Below are positions 37,569 to 47,013 of a DNA stretch of 64,000 nt, piece after piece. Made by a program: the position numbers and the translations under genes. The stretch comes from Rhodovulum sp. P5. GTDB lineage: Bacteria; Pseudomonadota; Alphaproteobacteria; Rhodobacterales; Rhodobacteraceae. The DNA lies in the NCBI RefSeq assembly GCF_002079305.1, contig NZ_CP015039.1, forward strand, positions 496,001 to 560,000, in the 5' to 3' direction. How positions within the stretch are numbered: the stretch's first letter is position 1; each line of letters begins with the position of its first letter. The notes beneath the pieces were generated by a model that was given only the letters and a program-made list of their open reading frames with translations, searched no databases and had not been told where the DNA came from.

Positions 37569-38741
37569 ATGAACTCCCCGATCCTGCCCGCCGCCGCCCA
37601 ACCCCGTGCACAAGCAGGGGAGCTTTGCCTTGCCAACGGCCGGATCGTAACCGCAGAGCGTGTGTTCACCGGCGCGGTCACGCTGAGTGACGGCCACATC
37701 GTGGACGTGGCCGAGGGCAGCCGCGTGCCCGCAGGCGCGCTCGATTTAGACGGCGACTTTCTGATCCCGGGCCTTGTCGAGGTGCATACCGACAACCTCG
37801 AACGCCATATCGAGCCGCGCCCCAAGGTCCACCTGCCCCACCGCCCCGCGATCCTTGCCCATGACGGGGAGCTTGCCTCTTGCGGGATCACGACGGTGTT
37901 CGACGCGCTGCGCATCGGCATGCGCTCTCACGAAACCCCCTATGCCCGGCAGGTTGCCAGCGAGATCCTGGAACTCCGCGGCGAGGATGCGCTGCGCGTC
38001 CGCCACATGCTGCACCTGCGCGCCGAGATCTGTTCCGAAACCCTGCCCGAGGAACTGGACGCCTTCGATGAAAGTGACCGGGTCCGGCTGGTCAGCCTTA
38101 TGGATCACACGCCCGGACAGCGGCAGTTCCGCGACGTCGAGAAGCTGAAGGTATACTATGTCGGCAAGCGCGGGTTCACCGATGCCGAGTTCCAGACCTT
38201 CTGCACCGCGCAGGCGGCCCTGCGGGACCGGGTCGGCGCCCTGCACGAACAAGCGACGGTGGCCGCCGCCGCCCGGCTTGGCGCGACGCTGGCCGGCCAT
38301 GACGATACCACGGCAGAGCATGTGGCGCATTCCGCCGCGATGGGCATCCATCTGGCCGAGTTTCCCACGACGGTCGAGGCGGCAGAGGCCTGCCACGCGG
38401 CCGATATCCGCATCATCATGGGCGCGCCCAACATCATGCGCGGCGGGTCCCATTCGGGCAACGTGTCCGCGCTGGATCTGGCAGAGCGATCCCTGCTGGA
38501 CATCGTCTCGTCAGACTATGTGCCGTCCGCCCTGATCCAGTCGGCCTTCCGTCTGGCGGCGCTTTGGGAGGACCTGCCGCGCGCCATCGCCACGGTCACG
38601 CGAAACCCGGCCGATGCCACCGGCCTGAAGGACCGGGGGCGCATCGAAACGGGCGCGCTGGCAGACGTCGTCCGGGTGCGCCCCTTGCGGGACACGCCCG
38701 TGATCCGCGGCGTCTGGCGCGGCGGCCGGCAGGTCGGCTAG
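37569..38741 (+). CDS. phnM: Ribose 1-methylphosphonate 5-triphosphate diphosphatase PhnM
   Basis: 390 residues, amidohydrolase fold. Metal motif HTDNLERHIEPRP (H73 and D75), LMDHTPGQ, LAGHDD and GAPNIMRGGSHSGN. Removes pyrophosphate from the ribose triphosphonate before PhnJ acts. This is the canonical PhnM of the three in the window and carries HTD, where the other two have HGD. It ends the phnG-phnM operon. Confidence 0.95.
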   Translation: MNSPILPAAAQPRAQAGELCLANGRIVTAERVFTGAVTLSDGHIVDVAEGSRVPAGALDLDGDFLIPGLVEVHTDNLERHIEPRPKVHLPHRPAILAHDGELASCGITTVFDALRIGMRSHETPYARQVASEILELRGEDALRVRHMLHLRAEICSETLPEELDAFDESDRVRLVSLMDHTPGQRQFRDVEKLKVYYVGKRGFTDAEFQTFCTAQAALRDRVGALHEQATVAAAARLGATLAGHDDTTAEHVAHSAAMGIHLAEFPTTVEAAEACHAADIRIIMGAPNIMRGGSHSGNVSALDLAERSLLDIVSSDYVPSALIQSAFRLAALWEDLPRAIATVTRNPADATGLKDRGRIETGALADVVRVRPLRDTPVIRGVWRGGRQVG

Positions 38742-38748
38742 GCTGGCG

Positions 38749-38859
38749 TCAGGAGCGCACCGCGGTCCGCGCGGTCAGGAAACGGAACAGCCGTTTCAAC
38801 ACCGGGCCGGGGCCGAAGAGGCAGGACAGCACGAAACGGAGCGGGTCGATTTCCGTCAT
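38749..38859 (-). CDS. Candidate small protein of 36 residues at the end of the phnC operon
   Basis: MTEIDPLRFVLSCLFGPGPV followed by 16 residues including KRLFRFLTARTAVRS. AAAGGA lies 7 nt before the ATG, and nearly all third codon positions are G or C as in neighbouring genes. The middle is hydrophobic with flanking arginines, so a short membrane-associated peptide is possible. It lies downstream of the frameshifted acetyltransferase on the same strand and 7 nt from the phnM stop, convergent. Too short for family assignment. Confidence 0.48.
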   Translation of the reverse strand: MTEIDPLRFVLSCLFGPGPVLKRLFRFLTARTAVRS

Positions 38860-38996
38860 TGTCAGATCCTTTCAGGTTGCTTGGGGTGACGGGAAGGGTT
38901 GGGTTTTGCACAGGCCCGAACGGCCGGCATCGCGGGATGCGGCCCCGATGTCCGCGGGCGGCCGGGCAAATTCATGCAAGGCGTCGGGCAGAAGCA

Positions 38997-39610
38997 TCAG
39001 GAATACCGCTCGATAAAGGCGTCGATCTCCAGCCGCCGGATATCCGGCAGGGCGGCTTTCAATTCGGCATGGGACCAGTTCCACCACGCGATCCGTTGCA
39101 GCGCCTCGGCCTGGGCCTCGGTGAAACGCCGCTTGATCGGATGGGCGGGCACACCGCCGACGATGGTGTAGGGGGGCACGTCCTTGCTGACCACGGCCCC
39201 GGCACCGATGACGGCCCCATCGCCGATGGTCACGCCCGGCAGAACCGTCACGCCATGGCCGATCCAGACATCATGACCGATGGTCACCCAGTGGTCGCGA
39301 CGCCACTGAAAGAACTCCGAATCATCCTCGCCCAGATCGAACTGGGCGGCGCGATAGGTGAAATGGTGCTGCGCGGCGCGCCACGTCGCGTGGTTGCCGG
39401 GATTGATGCGCGCGCCCTCGGCGATCGAGCAGAATTTGCCGATGGTCGACCAGACGACATTGCCCCCCGAACGATGTAGGAGTAGTCGCCGAACGTGACC
39501 TCCCGCATCGTGACATGGGCATAGATTTCGGTCCACTTGCCCAATGTGCAGTCGATCAGCGTGGCGGTTTCATGGACGGTGGGCTCTTCGGACAGGGACT
39601 TGGCACTCAT
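38997..39610 (-). pseudogene. Hexapeptide-repeat acetyltransferase of phosphonate clusters (DapH/TIGR03308-like), frameshifted
   Basis: The N-terminal part ([20 protein letters not shown] through GDYSYIV) is in one frame and the rest ([26 protein letters not shown], then [33 protein letters not shown]) in another. The break is at a run of six C (39463-39468 on the plus strand); a seventh would restore one protein of about 204 residues. Left-handed beta-helix acetyltransferase with the NH...HH catalytic region typical of chloramphenicol-acetyltransferase-like proteins in phn loci. Start ATG 39610 overlaps the ATPase gene stop. Homopolymer location makes a sequencing error quite possible. Confidence 0.8.
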
Positions 39611-40134
39611 GGCAAACTCTCCAGAAAACGGGCGACATCGGCGCGGGACCGCAGATGCCAAATGGCCAGATGGCGCGGTGGGTTCGCAAAGATCGCGGCA
39701 AGCTTTGCCCGGCCCGTGGCCCGCGTGCGCCACATGTAGTGGAAGAGTTCTCGCTTGCCGGGGCCGAAGTTTTCGGGACATCCCTCCGGCAGATCCGGGC
39801 GCGAACGGCCCCAGGACCGAAGAGTGCGAAAGAACACCCGCCAGAACCGCAGCGCCAGCGACATGTCGAGCCAGACGAAGCTGTCGGCCCGGGCCAGGCG
39901 TTCCGAATAGGTCGTGGAATGGCCGCCTTCGAAGACCCAGCGATCCTGTGCCTGCACGGACCGGACAAGCGCCAGTTTCTCTTCGGGGGTTCGCTCAACC
40001 CAGCCGGGTTTCCAGTGGATGTGATCCATGTGGAACACCGGCAGCCCGGTGCGCCGCCCGACCTCTCGGGCCAGCCAGCTCTTGCCCGAACCGGGCCCGC
40101 CACAGATCATCACTCTCTGCATCGAGGTCGCCAT
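39607..40134 (-). CDS. P-loop ATPase / adenylate kinase-like protein
   Basis: 175 residues with Walker A GGPGSGKSWLA near residue 12, followed by HMDHIHWKPGWVERTPEE and SFVWLDMSLALRFWRVFFRTLRS. The pattern is that of small FlaR/AAA_17-type topology-modulation or adenylate-kinase-like proteins. Such genes recur in alphaproteobacterial phosphonate loci, but the substrate is unknown. ATG at 40134 with TAAGG upstream; the gene starts 9 nt after phnE and overlaps the acetyltransferase by 4 nt. Confidence 0.8.
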   Translation of the reverse strand: MATSMQRVMICGGPGSGKSWLAREVGRRTGLPVFHMDHIHWKPGWVERTPEEKLALVRSVQAQDRWVFEGGHSTTYSERLARADSFVWLDMSLALRFWRVFFRTLRSWGRSRPDLPEGCPENFGPGKRELFHYMWRTRATGRAKLAAIFANPPRHLAIWHLRSRADVARFLESLP

Positions 40135-40142
40135 CCCGTGCC

Positions 40143-41093
40143 TTACCAACTGCCGATCAGCCGCGTCCGAATCTGGGCCGACAGCCAGTCGATCAGGTAG
40201 ACCATCAGGATGATCAGGAAGATAATCGACCACGCCTCATCCCAGCGATAGGCGCTGATCCGGTCCGACAGCAGGAACCCGATGCCGCCCGCACCCACGA
40301 TCCCGAGGATCGTGCCAGAGCGGACGTTGGACTCGAAATTATACAGGATGATCGACAGGATCACCGGCGCCACCTGCGGCATGACCCCGAAGCGAACCTG
40401 CTGCATCCGCCCGCCACCCGCGGCCTTGACCCCCTCCACCGGTTTGCCAGAGGTATTTTCGATGGCCTCTGAAAACAGCTTGGCAAAGGTGCCGATTTCC
40501 GACACGGCGATGGCAAGGATGCCGGGCAGCGGGCCAAGCCCGAAGGCGCGGATGAAGATCAGCGCAAGGATCAGCGTCTCGAACGCCCGGATGATGTCAT
40601 AGCCCCGCCGCACCGTCAGGCGGAATGGCGTCAGCCGGTTGATGTTGTCCGCCCCGAGAAAGGACAGCGGAAAGGCGATAACCGCCCCCAGCAGCGTGCC
40701 GAGGAACGCCATCGACAGCGTCTCGCCCAGCCCCTTGGCGATTTCGCTGAACTCCGCCCAGCTTTTCCAGACGTAAGGGGGAAACATGAAACCGGCGACG
40801 CGACCAAACCGCGAGAAGCCTTCCAGAATACGGTCGATGGGCAGCGTCCAGCTGAACACCCACACCTCTTCGCGCCGGTCAAAATACCAGAAGGTCTGCC
40901 ACGGCTCGAAGGCGCCGGTCTTTTCATCGAAAAGAACGATGCGCACGAAATCGAACACAACGATGCAATAGGCAAACAGGCCCAGAAACAGCGCCCAGAT
41001 CACCGCACGCCGCAGCCGCACAGTCAGCGGCGCACTGAAGGCGCGCGGAAGCCGGGCGCGGGCCGCGGCGATTTCGGAGTCGGTGATGCTCAT
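40143..41093 (-). CDS. phnE: Phosphonate ABC transporter permease PhnE (second of pair)
   Basis: 316 residues, about six membrane helices. The binding-protein-dependent transport signature is in KAAGGGRMQQVRFGVMPQVAP, and the NVRSGTILGIVGAGGIG motif is typical of PhnE. It has a periplasmic loop rich in aromatic residues (WQTFWYFDRREEVWVFSW). GGGAGG lies upstream of the ATG at 41093, which overlaps the stop of the other phnE by 4 nt. The two permeases probably form a heterodimer in the PhnCDE importer. Confidence 0.93.
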   Translation of the reverse strand: MSITDSEIAAARARLPRAFSAPLTVRLRRAVIWALFLGLFAYCIVVFDFVRIVLFDEKTGAFEPWQTFWYFDRREEVWVFSWTLPIDRILEGFSRFGRVAGFMFPPYVWKSWAEFSEIAKGLGETLSMAFLGTLLGAVIAFPLSFLGADNINRLTPFRLTVRRGYDIIRAFETLILALIFIRAFGLGPLPGILAIAVSEIGTFAKLFSEAIENTSGKPVEGVKAAGGGRMQQVRFGVMPQVAPVILSIILYNFESNVRSGTILGIVGAGGIGFLLSDRISAYRWDEAWSIIFLIILMVYLIDWLSAQIRTRLIGSW

Positions 41094-42034
41094 GGCCGTT
41101 CCTCCCTTCCGATCAGCGCATGCCGCAGCCGTTCGGAGCCGTAGTCGATGCAGACCACCGTCAGCAGGATGATCACGAACAGCGCCGACAGGTCCGTGTA
41201 TTCCTGAAAGCTCATGGCGGTGCGGAACTCCTGCCCCAGACCGCCCGCGCCGACATAGCCGATGATCGAGGACGACCGGACGTTGATCTCGAACCGAAGC
41301 AGCGTGTAGCTGACGATGTTGGGCAGGACCTGCGGCACCGCCCCATAGCGGATCTGGTCGAACCATGTGCCACCGGCGGCCTTCACACCTTCAAGCGGCC
41401 CCATGTCGATGTTTTCGTTCACCTCGGAATAGAGCTTGCCCAAGGCGCCGGTGGCATGCAGCCCGATGGCCAGCACCCCGGCCATCGGTCCGACCGAGAA
41501 ACAGAAGACGAAGATCAGCGCCCAGACCAGTTCCGGCACGGTCCGGGCGATTTCAAGAAACCGGCGCGTGGGCCACAGCACCGACTTGCTGGGGGCAAGG
41601 TTCCGTGCCGCGGGAAAGGACAGCATGAAGCCCCCGATCACGCCCAGCGTGGTGGCCATGAAGGCGATCAGGATCGTCTCGACCAAGAGTTTCAGCCAGA
41701 CCTTCCAGCGCCAGAACCACTCGGCGAAATCGGCACCCAGACTGTCCCAGCGCAGCACCGGCAGCGTCTTTTCGATATATTCGCCCAGCCGCGGCAAACC
41801 AGCGGCCAGAAGCCATCGCCATTCGCGCGAGCCATCGACATTGGTCACCTGCGTGACCTTGAAGAAATCGCCCAGCCACGCGGTGACCATGAAAATGGCA
41901 AAGAAGACTGCGGCACCGACCGCCCAGCTGATCCGCGCGCGGCGGCGCCTTAGCGCGTAGTCGGCCTCGAAAGCCGCAATCGCGCTTGGGCCGGAAACCG
42001 GGGGGTTGGCCGTGAACTCGGCGGTGACGGTCAT
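41090..42034 (-). CDS. phnE: Phosphonate ABC transporter permease PhnE (first of pair)
   Basis: 314 residues with about six helices and the same motifs (VKAAGGTWFDQIRYGAVPQVLP and NVRSSSIIGYVGAGGLGQEF). Start ATG overlaps the GNAT stop by 4 nt and its end overlaps the second phnE. N-terminal cytoplasmic stretch carries ALRRRRARISW, positive-inside. Works with PhnC and PhnD. Confidence 0.93.
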   Translation of the reverse strand: MTVTAEFTANPPVSGPSAIAAFEADYALRRRRARISWAVGAAVFFAIFMVTAWLGDFFKVTQVTNVDGSREWRWLLAAGLPRLGEYIEKTLPVLRWDSLGADFAEWFWRWKVWLKLLVETILIAFMATTLGVIGGFMLSFPAARNLAPSKSVLWPTRRFLEIARTVPELVWALIFVFCFSVGPMAGVLAIGLHATGALGKLYSEVNENIDMGPLEGVKAAGGTWFDQIRYGAVPQVLPNIVSYTLLRFEINVRSSSIIGYVGAGGLGQEFRTAMSFQEYTDLSALFVIILLTVVCIDYGSERLRHALIGREERP

Positions 42035-42462
42035 TTGGAAGTCCAGCGGTAGCGGATATCAGGCAGACGCTCTTCATTCAGGGCGCCATCGGTCCGGCCG
42101 ATCTCGGCAAAGCCTTCGCGGCGATAGAAACGCAGGGCACCGGTATTGGCCTCGAAGGTCCAGAGGTCCAGAACCGGGCTGGCCCTTTTCGCGGCATCGA
42201 GCAGCGCCGCCCCCACACCTTGCCCCCGCGCGCAGGCGGCAACGTAAAGCGCGCCCAGTTCGGTGCCCGCCCGCGACAGGAACCCGTCTATGCCCGCGGC
42301 ACCGTCCCACACCGTGACACGGCCCGCGCCGATCAATCGGCACAGAAAGGCGTGGTCTTCGGCGGGCGTGTGCAACATCGGCATCCAGGGCGTTTCGGCG
42401 ACCCACGCGCCCATGATGCGGGCGCAGGCGGCGGCGTCTTCAAGGGTGGCAGGCCGGATCAT
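42031..42462 (-). CDS. GNAT family N-acetyltransferase in the phn transport operon
   Basis: 143 residues with the acetyl-CoA-binding pattern RGQGVGAALLDAA (about residues 79-91) and a C-terminal AxRFYRREGFAEIGRT motif. Position between phnD and phnE suggests a PhnO-like role, acetylating aminophosphonates, but similarity to PhnO itself is not evident by eye. The ATG is immediately preceded by a hairpin and a run of five T, with no visible Shine-Dalgarno. Confidence 0.82.
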   Translation of the reverse strand: MIRPATLEDAAACARIMGAWVAETPWMPMLHTPAEDHAFLCRLIGAGRVTVWDGAAGIDGFLSRAGTELGALYVAACARGQGVGAALLDAAKRASPVLDLWTFEANTGALRFYRREGFAEIGRTDGALNEERLPDIRYRWTSK

Positions 42463-42464
42463 GG

Positions 42465-42491
42465 AAAAAGGAGCGGGCCGAAACCCGCTCC
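42465..42491 (-). terminator. Intra-operon hairpin with T tract between phnD and the GNAT gene
   Basis: On the minus strand an 8-bp stem GGAGCGGG/CCCGCTCC with a 6-nt loop is followed by five T, and the GNAT start codon comes 2 nt later. It probably reduces transcription of the permease genes relative to phnC and phnD, or stabilises the phnD message. Confidence 0.65.
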
Positions 42492-42507
42492 TGTCCTCAG
42501 CCCCGGC

Positions 42508-43425
42508 TTACGAGCCGCGGCGCTTTTCCTTGATCCACTGGCGCATGTCGACGATCCACTGGTAGCGGTCGTGGTTCACGCGCGCGAAACCGACGGACGG
42601 GTTGTCGTCTTCGGGGTTGAACGAGGAGTAGAGCTTGTAGCCTTCGGGATCGGCTTCGGGGAAGCTCTCGATGGCCACGGTGATCTCTTCGATCATCTCG
42701 GCGGGCAGGTTCTTGCGGAAGGTCCAGGGGCCGGAGGTGATTTCCGGGCTGGTCCAGATCTTGCAGATGACGCCGGGCTCGATCATGCCCTTGTCTTCCA
42801 TGCGCGAATAGACGCTGCTGGTTTCGGTGCTCTGATAGGTCGAGGCGGTGTCGAAGGTGCCGTTATAGACGCCCTGCACGTCGGCCTCGTGGCTGCCGCC
42901 AAAGGGGATCGCGGCGAAGTATTCTTCGGGGACGATGCCTTCCTTGGTGATGAAGTTGAAGTAGGGCACCGCGTAGCCGGAGGTGGAGTCGGGGTCGGCA
43001 AAGGCGTGCACCTTGCCCTTGGCGTCGGCGAGGCTCTTGATACCGCTGTCGCAACGGGTCACGACGATCGAGTTGTAGCCGGTCGTGCCGTCCTTCTTCA
43101 TGGTGGTCAGCGTCGGGACAACGCCGCCATCGGTGGCGGTGTAGACAGCCGCGTAGGAGGACGAACCGAAGCGGGCAACCTCGATCTGGTTGGCGGCGAT
43201 GGCCTGGATCACGCCGTCATAATTGCCGGCGGTGAAGATTTCGACCTTCACGCCCAGCTTGTCTTCCAGATAGGCGCGCAGGGGTTCGTTGCGCATCAGG
43301 CGGTCCTTCTCGTTCTCGCCCGAGAGGATGCCGAATTTGACGACCTGATAGTCGTCCTTCCAGCCATCGGCCAGCGCCGGGCCGGCGATCAGCGCAACCA
43401 GCGCCGCGGTGGTCATCAGTTTCAT
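42508..43425 (-). CDS. phnD: Phosphonate ABC transporter substrate-binding protein PhnD
   Basis: 305 residues with signal peptide MKLMTTAALVALIAGPALA. Matches PhnD in VKFGILSGENEKDRLMRNEPLRAYLEDKLG, ARFGSSSYAAVYTATDGG and the ligand-pocket region VHAFADPDSTSGYAVP. Binds phosphonates in the periplasm for PhnC/PhnE. Second gene of its operon, 32 nt after phnC, followed by a strong hairpin. Confidence 0.95.
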   Translation of the reverse strand: MKLMTTAALVALIAGPALADGWKDDYQVVKFGILSGENEKDRLMRNEPLRAYLEDKLGVKVEIFTAGNYDGVIQAIAANQIEVARFGSSSYAAVYTATDGGVVPTLTTMKKDGTTGYNSIVVTRCDSGIKSLADAKGKVHAFADPDSTSGYAVPYFNFITKEGIVPEEYFAAIPFGGSHEADVQGVYNGTFDTASTYQSTETSSVYSRMEDKGMIEPGVICKIWTSPEITSGPWTFRKNLPAEMIEEITVAIESFPEADPEGYKLYSSFNPEDDNPSVGFARVNHDRYQWIVDMRQWIKEKRRGS

Positions 43426-43457
43426 GGGGTCTTCTCCATATGGTTGGCAGCTTGGGG

Positions 43458-44273
<816 letters not shown>

Positions 44274-44318
44274 GGCGCGGCTTTTGGCCGACGAACGTGA
44301 CTGACACCCTTCAAACTT

Positions 44319-44357
44319 GTGAAATTTTGGAATCCGCGATGTGACATGCAGGTGACG
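44319..44357. promoter_or_regulatory. Pho-box-like repeats upstream of phnC
   Basis: GTGACA (44341-44346) and GTGACG (44352-44357) are 11 bp apart and, read on the phnC strand, give CGTCAC and TGTCAC half-sites like PhoB direct repeats. GTGAAATTTTGG at 44319-44330 is the reverse complement of a 12-mer next to phnF (32506-32517). Both suggest PhoB control under phosphate starvation. Confidence 0.5.
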
Positions 44358-44555
44358 AACGCGGAACGGGCGCTTTTTAAATCAAGGGCTTGGTGCCGTG
44401 ACATCGTCATCACCCCCAAGATGACGCACGCGGCCACCCCCGGGTCTTCATGAATCGTTTACGAAAACGACGCCGAAGCGTCATGGAACCGAAATGGCCG
44501 GGTCACCGTGGCGGGCTACCACCGCGAAAACTCACGGTCAGAGGAACATCCTGCC

Positions 44556-45428
44556 ATGACGCTTCGCTCTATCCTGTTTGCATCCGCTGCTGCCGCCGTC
44601 GTTGCCACCGTGGCCAGCGCCGAAACCTGGAACCTTGCAGTCACGGACGTTGAAGGGCTGGAACGGCTCCAGACCGAATGGGGGCCGTTCAAGGCAGCGC
44701 TTGAAAAGGCCACCGGCGAAGAGTTCGAATTCTTCCCGGTCAATTCCCGCACCGCCGCCGCCGAGGCGCTGCGCGGCCAGAGCGTAGATTTCGTCATCAC
44801 CGGGCCTGCGGAATACATCGTGATCAACGCGCTGACCGATGCCGAACCGCTGATCGGTCTGGGCCGCCCCGATTATCACTGTGCCATCGTCGTGCGCGCC
44901 GACAGCGGCATCAACACGATGGCCGACCTGAAAGGCAAGAAGGTCGCCTTCGGCGATATCGGTTCCACCTCCAACATGCTGTGCCCGATGCAGCTGATGG
45001 CCGATTACGGCGTCAACCCGACGACCGAGATCGACAAGGTGCATACCTCGCGCAATATCGCCCATGAGGCGCTGAAAAACGGCGACGTCGCGGCCATCGG
45101 CACCAATGCGACAAGCTGGATGGAAGGCCCCCGCGCCAAGGACGACAAGGTGCCCTATGGCTTCTTCAAGATCCTCGCGCGCTCGGGCGACCTGCCGAAC
45201 GACATGATCGTGGTCGGCAGCCATGTGCCCTCCGATGCCGCCGAAAAGGTCAAGACGGCGATCCTCGACAACAAGGACGCGGTGATCGACGGCATCCTGT
45301 CCCACGAGGAGAACGAGAAGTATCGCGGCATGGACCTCGTCGCCATCGACGATGCCGCCTATGACATCGTGCGGTCGATGTACCGCAATGCGGGCTATCC
45401 GCAGTTCGACCAGTTCATCGGCGACTGA
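44556..45428 (+). CDS. Phosphate/phosphite/phosphonate ABC transporter substrate-binding protein (second system)
   Basis: 290 residues with signal peptide MTLRSILFASAAAAVVATVASA. PhnD/PtxB-like fold: FVITGPAEYIVINALTDAEPLIGLGRPDYHCAIVV, then LKGKKVAFGDIGSTSNMLCPMQL, where a conserved serine-rich loop would bind the phosphonyl group. Distinct from PhnD at 42508 and likely of different specificity. First gene of a six-gene operon with ATPase, permease, two methyltransferases and a PhnM-like enzyme. Confidence 0.9.
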   Translation: MTLRSILFASAAAAVVATVASAETWNLAVTDVEGLERLQTEWGPFKAALEKATGEEFEFFPVNSRTAAAEALRGQSVDFVITGPAEYIVINALTDAEPLIGLGRPDYHCAIVVRADSGINTMADLKGKKVAFGDIGSTSNMLCPMQLMADYGVNPTTEIDKVHTSRNIAHEALKNGDVAAIGTNATSWMEGPRAKDDKVPYGFFKILARSGDLPNDMIVVGSHVPSDAAEKVKTAILDNKDAVIDGILSHEENEKYRGMDLVAIDDAAYDIVRSMYRNAGYPQFDQFIGD

Positions 45429-45434
45429 GCGCCG

Positions 45435-46217
45435 ATGCCGCTTGACCCGGGCACCCCGGCCGAGGCGCCGACCCGGACGGCGGAGTTGAAGGTGCGCGGC
45501 CTGACCAAGTCTTTCGGTCGGGCCGCGCCCGTCTTCGCCGGGATATCGTTCGAGGTGCCGCATGGCGCCTCGGTCGCGCTGGTCGGCGCGAACGGAACCG
45601 GCAAATCCACGCTCCTGCGCTGTTGCCTTGGCCTGATCCCCGCGGATTCGGGCGAGGTCGAACTTCTCGGCCAGCAGACCGGCGCACTTGGCCAGGGGGC
45701 CCGGCGGCGGCTGCGGGCGCGCACCGGCATGGTCGCCCAGTCCCATAACCTCGTGCCGCGGCTGTCGGTCCTGTCGAATGTCCAGCATGGGCTGCTCGGT
45801 TCTGGCGCGGGCCCCCGTTACTGGAGCCACGCGCTTGCCCCCCGCCGTGCGCGAGAGGCCGCAATGGCTGCGCTGGAAGAGGTCGGCATGGCCGATCTGG
45901 CCCTGCGCCGCGCCGATGGCCTGTCGGGCGGCCAAAGCCAAAGGGTGGCCATTGCCCGCGCCCTTGTGCACGCCCCCCGCTTCCTGATCGCGGATGAACC
46001 CACCGCCTCTCTCGACCCCGCCGCGGGGGAAGAGGTCATGGCGCTCTTCTTCCGGCTCGTCCGGTCGGAGGGCGTGACCGTGGTCTTCACCTCTCACAAT
46101 ATCAGCCATGCGCTCGGCTATGGCGATCGGGTTCTGGGCCTCGCCGGTGGGCGGCTGGCCATCGATGCCGATGCCGCGGCGCTCTCTGAACGTGATCTCG
46201 GGGCGCTTTATGGCTGA
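45435..46217 (+). CDS. Phosphonate-type ABC transporter ATP-binding protein (second system)
   Basis: 260 residues with Walker A GANGTGKSTL, a PhnC-like Q-loop region MVAQSHNLVPRLSVLSNVQHGLLG, signature [16 protein letters not shown], and Walker B LIADEPTASLDP. Energises the transporter of the preceding binding protein. Its last 8 nt overlap the permease gene. Confidence 0.9.
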   Translation: MPLDPGTPAEAPTRTAELKVRGLTKSFGRAAPVFAGISFEVPHGASVALVGANGTGKSTLLRCCLGLIPADSGEVELLGQQTGALGQGARRRLRARTGMVAQSHNLVPRLSVLSNVQHGLLGSGAGPRYWSHALAPRRAREAAMAALEEVGMADLALRRADGLSGGQSQRVAIARALVHAPRFLIADEPTASLDPAAGEEVMALFFRLVRSEGVTVVFTSHNISHALGYGDRVLGLAGGRLAIDADAAALSERDLGALYG

Positions 46218-47013
46218 GACGCGACGCCTTCCGGGACGGATCGAACGCCCCTCCGCTTTGGCCTTCCTGTCCTATGCCGTTGGCGCCATCATTCTCGTCT
46301 GGGCGCTCGACGGGGCGGGGTTTTCGGGTGAGAAACTCTTGGCCTCGGGGCCACGCCTGTCGGATTTCATGGCCCGGGCCTGGCCACCCTCGGTCGACAA
46401 TATCGAGCGTCTGGGCCTGAAGATGGTCGAAACGCTTCAGATCGCCATCGCCGGGGCCGCGCTTGGGGTGCTGCTGTCGCTGCCGGTCGCGCTGCTGGCT
46501 GCGCGGGGCGTGCTGGTCGGGCGCGGCGTGAACTGGGTCGTGCGCACGCTTCTGGGTTTTGTCCGCGCCGTGCCCGATCTGGCCTGGGCGCTGGTTTTCG
46601 TGGTCGCGGTCGGGCTTGGCCCTTTCGCGGGCATGCTGGCGATCATGATGGACACGCTGGGCTTTTGCGGCCGCTTCTTCGCCGACGACATGGAAAACGT
46701 CGATCCCGGCCCGGCCGAGGCGCTGACCGCCACGGGCGCCCGGCGACTGGACATCGCGGCCACCGCCATCGTGCCCGCGGCCCTGCCCGCCTTTGTCTCG
46801 ACCGCCCTTTTCGGGCTGGAAAAGGCCGTGCGCTCCTCCACCATCCTCGGCCTTGTGGGGGCGGGCGGCATCGGGATCGAGCTCAAGGTCGGCTTCGACC
46901 TTTTCGACTATCCGACCGCGATGACGGTGATCCTGATGATTGCCGTGGTCGTGGTCGTCGTGGAACAACTGGGCGCCGTGCTTCGGCGCCGCATAATTGG
47001 GATCGAAAGATGA
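46210..47013 (+). CDS. Phosphonate-type ABC transporter permease (second system)
   Basis: 267 residues with about five to six helices and the PhnE motif KAVRSSTILGLVGAGGIGIEL plus the EAL loop ALTATGARRLDIAATAIVPAALP. Only one permease gene is present, so the channel is probably a homodimer, in contrast to the paired PhnE of the first system. ATG at 46210 overlaps the ATPase gene; the stop overlaps the methyltransferase start by 4 nt. Confidence 0.9.
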   Translation: MAETRRLPGRIERPSALAFLSYAVGAIILVWALDGAGFSGEKLLASGPRLSDFMARAWPPSVDNIERLGLKMVETLQIAIAGAALGVLLSLPVALLAARGVLVGRGVNWVVRTLLGFVRAVPDLAWALVFVVAVGLGPFAGMLAIMMDTLGFCGRFFADDMENVDPGPAEALTATGARRLDIAATAIVPAALPAFVSTALFGLEKAVRSSTILGLVGAGGIGIELKVGFDLFDYPTAMTVILMIAVVVVVVEQLGAVLRRRIIGIER

